A stretch of DNA of 9,795 nucleotides, taken from assembly GCA_903828035.1 (NCBI GenBank), contig CAIKKV010000058.1:1-9795 (forward strand), given 5' to 3'. The notes under the pieces are model-generated. The model had not been told where the DNA came from and did not search any database. It worked only from the letters and a program-made list of their open reading frames with translations. Source of the DNA: an uncultured bacterium (GTDB taxonomy: Bacteria; Verrucomicrobiota; Kiritimatiellia; CAIKKV01). Below are positions 1 to 5,688 of the stretch, one piece after another (within the stretch, counting starts at the first letter, position 1; every line of letters starts with the position of its first letter). The translations under genes and the position numbers were made by a program.

Positions 1-679
1 CGGCCAGGAGTGCGTTGCCGGTGGCGTCGATCTGCTTGTGCTGGGCCTCCATTTCGGCCTTTTTCTCGGGGGTGAGGGGGGTTACCTTGGCGGCTTGGCG
101 GGCGGCGCGCTCTTCCGTATAGGCTTTCTGTATCCGGTCGAGTTCGGGGGTGGTGGCGGCTTCCCACTTGCCCATGTCGAGGGTGAACGCCTTGAACGTG
201 GCGGCCAGCTTGGTTTTCTGCTCATCGGTCATGCCCGGCAGTTCGCTGATTTGTTTAATCCGGTTTTCATGGCGGTCGACCAGCGCCCAGGCGGCCTGCT
301 GTTCGGGGCGGAGAACGGCCTTCATCAGCTCCTCGGTTTTATGTTTGATGGCGGAGCGTTCTTTCTTGAGGGGCTGTATCTGGGCGTTGAGTGTGGCGAT
401 GGCGTTCGTGTCCTGCGCCTTGCGTGCGGCATCCAGTTCGCTGAGGAGTTTTTCGCCGTTGGCCCGATTGGCGGCATCCCACTCGGCCTGGGCGGTTTTG
501 ATGCTGGCGAGGTGGGCGCGGAGGGCCTGGACCTGGTCGAGGCTCAGATCAACCGCTTTCTCCATGCGGCCCCAGTCATCGGGGAGGGGGGCGGTTTCGG
601 GTTCCTGCGCCGTGGCGACAGTTCCCGTGAAAGTGGCGATGAGGATGCAGAGTGGAACGGATAGCTTGCGGAACTTCAT
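1..679 (-). CDS. Secreted Spy/CpxP-like (LTxxQ-type) helical protein, partial
   Basis: The reverse strand is open from an ATG at 679-677 to the left edge (226 codons, no stop), so the C-terminus is missing. GAGGAG (691-686) lies 6 bases before the ATG. Residues 1-24 form a signal peptide (K2, R4, K5, a hydrophobic core from L6 to about F17, and A22-T23-A24 before Q25), which predicts periplasmic export. The mature part is rich in Ala, Lys, Glu and Gln, has no Cys, and reads as long amphipathic helices. Four short motifs recall the LTxxQ signature of Spy/CpxP-type proteins: LSLDQ (45-49), LRPEQ (123-127), MTDEQ (150-154) and LTPEK (202-206). In enterobacteria such proteins are periplasmic chaperones or stress sensors; here that role is only inferred. 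The gene is divergent from the sulfatase and shares its control region and operator-like sequence. Two plus-strand reading frames over the same bases (38-664, 150-713) lack family features and are treated as shadows. Confidence 0.85.
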   Translation of the reverse strand, partial: MKFRKLSVPLCILIATFTGTVATAQEPETAPLPDDWGRMEKAVDLSLDQVQALRAHLASIKTAQAEWDAANRANGEKLLSELDAARKAQDTNAIATLNAQIQPLKKERSAIKHKTEELMKAVLRPEQQAAWALVDRHENRIKQISELPGMTDEQKTKLAATFKAFTLDMGKWEAATTPELDRIQKAYTEERAARQAAKVTPLTPEKKAEMEAQHKQIDATGNALLA

Positions 680-701
680 GACAAACTCCTCAATTAGGTT
701 G

Positions 702-717
702 ATGATTGCGTAATCAT
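702..717. promoter_or_regulatory. Operator-like palindrome, copy 1 (Spy-like gene side)
   Basis: The 16-base sequence ATGATTGCGTAATCAT has perfect 6-base arms (ATGATT and AATCAT) around GCGT. It lies 23-38 bases upstream of the minus-strand ATG and overlaps its -10 candidate. Its first 15 bases recur exactly at 843-857. The layout TG-N4-CG-N4-CA, with a central CG, is that of LacI-family operators. No regulator gene is in the window, so the family is inferred from the site shape only. Confidence 0.6.
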
Positions 718-741
718 TAACTTTTTCTGTGAGCTTGTCAA
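713..741 (-). promoter_or_regulatory. Candidate sigma70-type promoter of the Spy-like gene
   Basis: On the minus strand a perfect TTGACA (741-736) is followed after 17 bases by AATGAT (718-713), which matches TATAAT at 4 of 6 positions. The -10 overlaps the palindrome at 702-717, so a bound protein would block polymerase. The start codon is 34 bases beyond the -10. Seen by eye, not scored with a matrix. Confidence 0.45.
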
Positions 742-815
742 GTGGCAAAATAACGCATAAATAAAGGACTGACTAGGAAAATATATCAATTGGTTGAGGA
801 TCAGGTTGTAAAAGA

Positions 816-847
816 TTGACAATGCTCAGTGAAACTGTCAGTATGAT
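816..847 (+). promoter_or_regulatory. Candidate sigma70-type promoter of the sulfatase gene
   Basis: A perfect TTGACA lies at 816-821. The best -10 by sequence is TATGAT (842-847, 5 of 6 matches), but its 20-base spacer is long. At the usual 17-base spacing only CAGTAT (839-844, 3 of 6) is available. Either choice touches or overlaps the palindrome at 843-858. A suboptimal spacer could mean a weak or activator-dependent promoter. Confidence 0.35.
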
Positions 848-858
848 TGCGTAATCAC
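843..858. promoter_or_regulatory. Operator-like palindrome, copy 2 (sulfatase side)
   Basis: ATGATTGCGTAATCAC shares 15 consecutive bases with the palindrome at 702-717. It has 5-base arms (TGATT and AATCA) around GCGT; the outermost pair is mismatched here. It ends 4 bases before the sulfatase Shine-Dalgarno (GGGAG, 862-866), so a bound protein would sit over the start of transcription or the 5' leader. The two copies are 141 bases apart (start to start), about 13.4 helical turns. Confidence 0.58.
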
Positions 859-874
859 ATTGGGAGACTTTGGA

Positions 875-2302
875 ATGGGAAACGAAAATCAGCAGGCGGC
901 GGGGCCGATGAATGTTCTCTGGATCATGACCGACCAGCATCAGGCGGATTGTCTCGGCTTAATGGGGCATCCCCTGGTTAAAACGCCGAACCTGGACAAA
1001 CTCGCCCAGCGTGGCGCCTGGTTTCGAAACATGTTTACGTGTAGCGCGCTCTGCTGTCCCAGCCGGACCTCGTTCATGACAGGTACCTATCTGCGGACCC
1101 ACGGCCATTACAGTAATTCGGGCAATATGTGCAATGACCTGCCCAGCCTCCCCGGGCTGGCCCGGCAAGCCGGCTACCAGACGGCCGTCTGCGGAAAGGT
1201 CCACCTCCCGAAAAGCGTGTTCAGCCAGTTCGAGTACGCGCAGACGGAGGCCGATTATCGCGCCTACCTGAAGAAGAAAGGGATCCAGGCCCTTCCCGTG
1301 GATCCCGATTTCAACCAGAAGTTCATGTCGGCCACGTCTCCTCTTCCCTACGCCGATCACGAAATCGCCTGGACGGCGGACCGCGCCGCCGATTACCTGA
1401 AGATGCCCGACCGGAAGTCGAATCCCTTCCTGCTCTGGTGCTCCTTTTCGCCGCCCCATTCCCCGCATACGCCGCCCGCGGAGATGGAGAAGCTGATTCC
1501 CTCCGAGAAAGTGCCCTTGGACTGGGAGGGCTACGAGCGCTTCGAGCGGAGCCGGCTCGGTCAGCGCGCGATGATCGAGGATTTCTGGAAGCTGGGCGCC
1601 GTTCGCCAGACGCCCGAGGTGTTCCAGAAGGCCGTCGCGCGCTACCTGGCCCTTATCGCCATGATCGACAAGGAAGTCGGCCGCCTTTTGGAGACGCTGA
1701 AGGAGCAGGGCCTGGAGGAGCGCACCATCGTCATCTTCACGGCGGATCATGGCGATTTCGCCGGCCACTGGGGACAGCTCGGCAAGAACGTGGCCGGGTA
1801 CGACGACCTGCTGCGCATTCCGTTCATTTATGCGGATCCCGGCCGGCGCGACAGCGGCCGGTGCGTGGAGAATCTCTGCCAGAGCGTGGATCTTTTCCCC
1901 ACCTTGTGCGAGCGCCTGGGCTGGAGCGTCCCTCCGGGCGTGCAGGGGGAAAGCTTCACGCCCTCCCTGAACGGCAAGCCCGGCTCCGGACGCGAGTATG
2001 TGTTCGCGGAAACGCATAATGTCAAAACCATCCGAAGCCACCAGTGGAAGCTGATCTTTTATGTCACGCATCCCGACCAGGGGCAGTTGTTCCGGATGGG
2101 CGCCACGCCGGATGAGACCCTGAACCTGTGGGATGATCCGGCCTGTGCCGCCATCCGCATGAAGATGATGCAGGAGCTGACGGCCTGGATGGTGCGCTGC
2201 GAGCAGGCGGACTCCATGGATGCCAATTCCGAGGCGTTCGTCGACACCCGCTGGTATCGCTGGCTGGCCGCCCAGCCCCACCAGTGCGCGAACCCCTCCT
2301 GA
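875..2302 (+). CDS. Family S1 sulfatase (formylglycine-dependent), cytosolic by sequence
   Basis: 475 residues. The ATG at 875 is chosen because GGGAG (862-866) lies 8 bases before it; a TTG at 860 in the same frame would put the start next to the operator and lacks a ribosome site. The enzyme should hydrolyse sulfate esters. Visible motifs: NVLWIMTDQH (13-22) with metal-ligand Asp20; the sulfatase signature C-C-P-S-R (60-64) followed by TSFMTG, in which Cys60 would become formylglycine; GKVHL (K108, H110); PPHSPH (193-198); and ADHGD (D291, H292) with a following GQLGKN. Length is normal for the family. The C-terminal part (about 370-475) should be the smaller sulfatase subdomain. No signal peptide: the N-terminus is polar (MGNENQQAAG), unlike most exported polysaccharide sulfatases, which suggests action on an imported small sulfated sugar or other ester. 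The substrate cannot be read from the sequence. Phosphonate monoester hydrolases share the C-x-P-S-R motif and are an alternative. No maturase or anaerobic sulfatase-activating enzyme is in the window. Confidence 0.9.
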   Translation: MGNENQQAAGPMNVLWIMTDQHQADCLGLMGHPLVKTPNLDKLAQRGAWFRNMFTCSALCCPSRTSFMTGTYLRTHGHYSNSGNMCNDLPSLPGLARQAGYQTAVCGKVHLPKSVFSQFEYAQTEADYRAYLKKKGIQALPVDPDFNQKFMSATSPLPYADHEIAWTADRAADYLKMPDRKSNPFLLWCSFSPPHSPHTPPAEMEKLIPSEKVPLDWEGYERFERSRLGQRAMIEDFWKLGAVRQTPEVFQKAVARYLALIAMIDKEVGRLLETLKEQGLEERTIVIFTADHGDFAGHWGQLGKNVAGYDDLLRIPFIYADPGRRDSGRCVENLCQSVDLFPTLCERLGWSVPPGVQGESFTPSLNGKPGSGREYVFAETHNVKTIRSHQWKLIFYVTHPDQGQLFRMGATPDETLNLWDDPACAAIRMKMMQELTAWMVRCEQADSMDANSEAFVDTRWYRWLAAQPHQCANPS

Positions 2303-2462
2303 CGGGCCGACTAGCGCGTTTTCACCGTTTGCTCGGTGTTGGTGTTACGCGGTTCCCGCGGAGGAGTCCAATTTCGGTTGTAAAAACCATTAAGAGGAGG
2401 GCCGGCCAGCCGGCCCGACTAAAAACTTGCGGGCGGGGAGTCAAAGGGGTATTTCTAGGGAC
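2303..2462. other. Intergenic gap with small inverted repeats
   Basis: This 160-base stretch separates the sulfatase from the polysaccharide operon. It holds CACCG/CGGTG (2323-2327 and 2334-2338, 6-base loop), CGCGG/CCGCG (2348-2352 and 2356-2360, 3-base loop) and the strong hairpin at 2399-2416. AGGAGG (2395-2400) looks like a ribosome site but has no start codon at usable distance. I see no good -35/-10 pair and no hairpin followed by a T-run on the plus strand, so where the operon promoter and the sulfatase terminator lie is unresolved. Confidence 0.5.
2399..2416. repeat. GC-rich perfect inverted repeat (hairpin)
   Basis: GGGCCGGC (2399-2406), CA, then GCCGGCCC (2409-2416): 8-base perfect arms. 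The following bases (GACTAAAAAC) are A-rich, not T-rich, so it is not a standard intrinsic terminator on the plus strand. It overlaps the end of AGGAGG and lies 46 bases before the hydrolase ATG. It could be a leader structure, a Rho-type stop or a processing site. Confidence 0.55.
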
Positions 2463-3308
2463 ATGGAAGAGGTGGTCCAGTTTCAGGAGGAGGGCGGGAC
2501 GCTCTACGGCGTGCTTCATGCGCCGGAGCAGCCCAACGGGATCGGCCTCGTCTTCCTGCATGGCTGGCCGGGCAATCGCATCGGCCCGCACCGGATGTTT
2601 GTCACCTTCGCCCGACGCCTCTGCGCCCTGGGCTTCCACTGCCTGCGCATCGACTTCCGGGGCCGCGGCGAAAGCGAAGGCGCGACGGAATCCGCCAGCA
2701 TCCGCGGCATGATGGCCGACACCTCCCGCGCCGCCGACTTCCTGCTGGCCCGCCCCGGCGTGAAGCGCCTCTACCTGCTGGGCATCTGCTCGGGAGGCAA
2801 GGTGGCCATCGGCGCCGCCGCGCAGGATCCCCGCATCCGGGGGCTGGCCCTCTGGTCCGCCGAGGCCATGGGCAATCTCCGGACGCGGGCCGCCTGGACG
2901 AACAAATCGGTGAAGGCCCTCCGCGTGTACCTCCACAAGCTGACGTCCCTTGAAACCTGGAAGAAAATCCTGACCGGGCGCGTCAACACGCGCATGGTCC
3001 GGAAGGCCATTGTGACCGACGAAAAGCCGCGCGACACCGAGGTGGTCGAGGAGACCGCGCTGCTGGACCGGTTCCAATCCTATCGCGGGCCCATCCAGTT
3101 TATCTACGGGGGGAACGACCCCGACACCCGCTTCGCGGCGGAGGCCTACACGGTCTTCTGCCGGCGCCATGGCATCCGCCACGAGTGCCACGAGATCGCC
3201 GGGGCCAACCACAGCTTCTATTCAATCGCCTGGAAGCGCGACGTGATGGAGTTGACGGAGCGCTGGCTCCTGGAACAGGCGGCCGCGGGCGGGCCTCCGC
3301 GGTCATGA
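2463..3308 (+). CDS. Alpha/beta hydrolase, exosortase-A-associated hydrolase 1-like
   Basis: 281 residues from the ATG at 2463. An in-frame TTG at 2427 would add 12 residues, but homology-like sequence starts at MEEVVQF. The ribosome site is poor (AGGG only 2 bases away, AAAGGGG 13 bases away). Fold landmarks: oxyanion strand LVFLHGWPGN (29-38); GPHRMFV and IDFRGRGESEG, which recall exosortase-system hydrolase 1; nucleophile elbow G-I-C-S-G-G (107-112); acid D219 or D221 in GGNDPD; and His250 in GANHSF. The segment LETWKKILTGRVN also resembles that family. The nucleophile is therefore Cys109 rather than the usual Ser. In exosortase/PEP-CTERM genomes such hydrolases lie in exopolysaccharide clusters; their reaction is not established. 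Here it is the first gene of the cluster, and its stop overlaps the next start (ATGA, 3305-3308). The second hydrolase that normally accompanies it is not in the window. A generic S33-type esterase is the alternative. No signal peptide: cytoplasmic. Confidence 0.85.
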   Translation: MEEVVQFQEEGGTLYGVLHAPEQPNGIGLVFLHGWPGNRIGPHRMFVTFARRLCALGFHCLRIDFRGRGESEGATESASIRGMMADTSRAADFLLARPGVKRLYLLGICSGGKVAIGAAAQDPRIRGLALWSAEAMGNLRTRAAWTNKSVKALRVYLHKLTSLETWKKILTGRVNTRMVRKAIVTDEKPRDTEVVEETALLDRFQSYRGPIQFIYGGNDPDTRFAAEAYTVFCRRHGIRHECHEIAGANHSFYSIAWKRDVMELTERWLLEQAAAGGPPRS

Positions 3309-5662
3309 CCGCCTCCGCGGCAGCGCAACGTCGCCGGATTCTTTTCCTGAATCATGTCTCCGCCATCAGCGGCGCCGAGGCCAGCCTGCTGGAGACGCTG
3401 CGCGCGCTGGACCGCGCCCGCTTCGAGATCGCGGTGGCCGTGCCAGGCCCGGGCCCGCTGGCGGACCGCCTGGCCGCTGAGAAAATCCCGGTCTTTTTCC
3501 TGCCCCTTCGGCGGCTCCGCAAGACGTGGAATCCCTTCGCCCTGCTGGCCGCGCTCGTGAATGTCCTCGGCGTCGGCCTGCGGCTGGCGCGGCTGATCCG
3601 GCGGGAGCGTTTCGAGCTTGTGCACGCCAACAGCACGACCGCCCAGATCTATGGCGGCCTGGCCGCGGGCTGGGCGGATGTTCCCTCTGTCTGGCACTGC
3701 CGGGATCTGGTGGAGCTGGGGCCGCTCGAGCCGTGGCTGGTCCGGAAGGCCTCCGCCGTGATTGCCATTTCCGGGGCCGTGGGCCGGCATCTTCAACGGA
3801 GGGGCCCCCTGGGCAACGTCACGGTCGTTTATAATGCCCTGGATGCCGGGGCCTTTGAGGCAGGCGCTTCCGGGACGAACGTGAGGCCGGAATGGGGGTT
3901 CACGAACAGCCAGTTCCTGGTGGGCATGGCGGGCCAGATGGTCGCCTGGAAAAATCACGGGTTGTTCCTGCGGATGGCGGACGCCCTGTCCGCCCGGCTT
4001 CCGGAAGCCCGGTTTGTCATGGCCGGCGGCAACCTGTTTGACCGCGATTCCGCTTACGTGGACGGGCTTCGCCGGCAGATGCACGAGCTGGGCCTGGAAG
4101 GGAAAGTGTTGCTGGCCGGCCAGAGGAGCGACATGCCGGCCGTCCTGAACGCGCTGGACGTGCTGGTCCATCCGGCCGACCGCGAGCCGCTGGGGCGGGT
4201 GATCCTGGAGGCCATGGCGCTGGGCAGGCCCGTGGTGGCGGTGGCGGCGGCGGGGCCGGCGGAAATCATCACCGATGGCGTGGACGGGGTGCTGGTTGCG
4301 CCCGGCGACGCCCGGGCGCTGGCCGGGGCGGTCCTTGGCCTTCGCCGGGACCCGGCCCGGGCGGCCGCCCTGGGCGCGGCGGCAAGGCTCCGCGTCCGGA
4401 GCGGATTTTCCCCCGCCGCCCATGTTTCCGAAATCGAGACGCTGTACAAAAGGCTTCTTCCCGGCCGGCCGGTGGTGGCCATGGTGGTGGCCGGGTTCCC
4501 GTCCCTCAGCGAAACCTTCATTTTGCGGGAGATGCAGGCGCTGGAGCAGCAGGGGCTGCGGATCCTTCCGTTTGCCCTGAAGCGCCCCGCGGGCGGCCCG
4601 GTTCATGCCGGGGCTGCCCCTTTTCTCGGGCGGGTCCGGCGGACGTCCATCACCGGCCTGGTGACGGGGCCTCTATATTTCCTGCTCACCGCTCCGGCCC
4701 GTTCCGTCTCCCTGCTCGGGCAGATCCTGCTTCGGGGCGATCCGGAATCGGGCTCCCGCGTGAAGGGCCTGCATCAATGGGCTGTGGCGGCGGACTGGGC
4801 CCGCGCGGCGCGCGCGCGCCGGGTGGGCCGGGTGCATGCGCAGTTCGCCTATGTGACGGCGGACGTGGGCAAGCTGATGGCGACGCTGCTGGGCGTTCCG
4901 TTCAGCCTGTCCGCGCATGCCTGGGACCTGTTCACCCGGCCTCCGGAAGCCTTGCGGGCCCGGGTCGCCGGCGCGGCGTTTGTCGCGGTTTGCACACGGC
5001 AGGGATGGGAGGGGGTGAAGGCGCGGGCGCCGGATTATCCGCAGGACCGGCTGGTCCTGGTCCGCCACGGCGTATTCCCCGGGCAGTATCCGGCCGCCAC
5101 GCCGTCGGCGCCGCGCCTCCTGGCCGTCGGGCGGCTGGAGGAGAAGAAAGGGTTCCGGCATCTCGTGGAGGCCTGCCGGCTGCTGAAGGCCAGGGGAGTC
5201 GCCTTCGATTGCGTGATCGCGGGGGAGGGGGCGCAGCGGGCCGGGCTGGAACGCCAGATCGCGGCGGAGGGGCTGTCCGGATGCGTCCGGCTGGCGGGCG
5301 CGCTCACGCAGGAGCAGTTGATGGACGTGTACGGAACTGCTATGATCTTCGCGGCTCCCTCGGTGGAGCTGGCGGGGGGCGACCGGGATGGCGTGCCCAA
5401 TGTGATCCTCGAGGCCATGGCCGCGGGGCTCCCGGTAGTGGCCTCCGCGGCCGGAGCCATTCCGGAGGCGGTGACGGACGGGGTGCAGGGCGTGCTGGTT
5501 CCGCCCGGGGACCCGGAGGCGCTGGCCGGCGCGCTGGAGAAGCTGCTGGGGGATCCGCAGGCCCGCCGGCGGATGGGGGAGAGCGGCCGGGCGACGGTAT
5601 GCCGCGAGTTCGATGCGGCCCGGAACGCGGAGGCGCTGGCCGGATTGTTCAGGATGGATTAA
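3305..5662 (+). CDS. Two-domain glycosyltransferase: GT4-GT4 fusion
   Basis: 785 residues, about twice a normal GT4 enzyme. The ATG at 3305 overlaps the hydrolase stop; there is no clear Shine-Dalgarno, so translational coupling is likely. Domain 1 (about 10-388) begins ILFLNHVSAISGAE, has VHANSTTAQIYGG in the acceptor half, K216 in AWKNH, and the E-x7-E motif E294/E302 (EPLGRVILE). Domain 2 (about 391-785) begins VVAMVVAGFPSLSETF, which with LSAHAWDLF resembles WcaL-type colanic acid transferases. It has R610 and K615 in GRLEEKKG and D695/E703 (DGVPNVILE). Both halves keep the nucleotide-sugar site residues, so both are probably active. Each should transfer one sugar from an NDP-sugar to a lipid-linked oligosaccharide at the cytoplasmic face of the inner membrane, so one polypeptide may add two successive residues. 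There is almost no linker between the domains. Donor and acceptor sugars cannot be read. No frameshift or stop is seen at the junction. Confidence 0.92.
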   Translation: MTASAAAQRRRILFLNHVSAISGAEASLLETLRALDRARFEIAVAVPGPGPLADRLAAEKIPVFFLPLRRLRKTWNPFALLAALVNVLGVGLRLARLIRRERFELVHANSTTAQIYGGLAAGWADVPSVWHCRDLVELGPLEPWLVRKASAVIAISGAVGRHLQRRGPLGNVTVVYNALDAGAFEAGASGTNVRPEWGFTNSQFLVGMAGQMVAWKNHGLFLRMADALSARLPEARFVMAGGNLFDRDSAYVDGLRRQMHELGLEGKVLLAGQRSDMPAVLNALDVLVHPADREPLGRVILEAMALGRPVVAVAAAGPAEIITDGVDGVLVAPGDARALAGAVLGLRRDPARAAALGAAARLRVRSGFSPAAHVSEIETLYKRLLPGRPVVAMVVAGFPSLSETFILREMQALEQQGLRILPFALKRPAGGPVHAGAAPFLGRVRRTSITGLVTGPLYFLLTAPARSVSLLGQILLRGDPESGSRVKGLHQWAVAADWARAARARRVGRVHAQFAYVTADVGKLMATLLGVPFSLSAHAWDLFTRPPEALRARVAGAAFVAVCTRQGWEGVKARAPDYPQDRLVLVRHGVFPGQYPAATPSAPRLLAVGRLEEKKGFRHLVEACRLLKARGVAFDCVIAGEGAQRAGLERQIAAEGLSGCVRLAGALTQEQLMDVYGTAMIFAAPSVELAGGDRDGVPNVILEAMAAGLPVVASAAGAIPEAVTDGVQGVLVPPGDPEALAGALEKLLGDPQARRRMGESGRATVCREFDAARNAEALAGLFRMD

Positions 5663-5688
5663 CGCGCGCAGGCGCGCCGGGAGCAGGC

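Noticed and set aside
38..713. Plus-strand open frames of 208 and 187 codons (38-664, 150-713)
   Set aside because: They oppose the minus-strand gene, which has a ribosome site, signal peptide and LTxxQ-like motifs. The plus frames show low-complexity Gly/Leu or Ser/Arg composition and no recognisable fold.
817..840. TGACA/TGTCA and CAGT/ACTG inverted repeats between the sulfatase -35 and the operator
   Set aside because: Arms are 4-5 bases, overlap each other and include the -35 itself. Possible extra protein site but not separable from chance.
959..2281. Minus-strand open frame of 440 codons inside the sulfatase
   Set aside because: The plus frame carries all sulfatase motifs. The minus frame is rich in His, Gly and Arg, as expected for the antisense of a high-G+C gene.
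2376..2388. GGTT/AACC inverted repeat near the A-run at 2382
   Set aside because: Arms of only 4 bases; expected by chance.
2304..2421. Near-repeat GGGCCGACTA (2304-2313) and GGCCCGACTA (2412-2421)
   Set aside because: Nine of ten bases match, but the repeat is short and GC-rich, with no further shared flanking sequence. Not evidence of an insertion or attachment site.
3218..4606. Minus-strand open frame of 462 codons opposite the fused glycosyltransferase
   Set aside because: The plus frame has both GT4 motif sets. The antisense product is Pro/Arg/Gln/His-rich with no domain.
4801..4820. CG-alternating run within the fused glycosyltransferase
   Set aside because: It codes for Arg/Ala residues in frame and is a product of high G+C codon use, not a structural element.
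4777..5688. Upstream extension of the flippase frame overlapping the fused glycosyltransferase
   Set aside because: The extension is Gly/Ala/Arg low complexity in the wrong frame of the glycosyltransferase. The ATG at 5689 has a good ribosome site and the MurJ-like N-terminus starts there.
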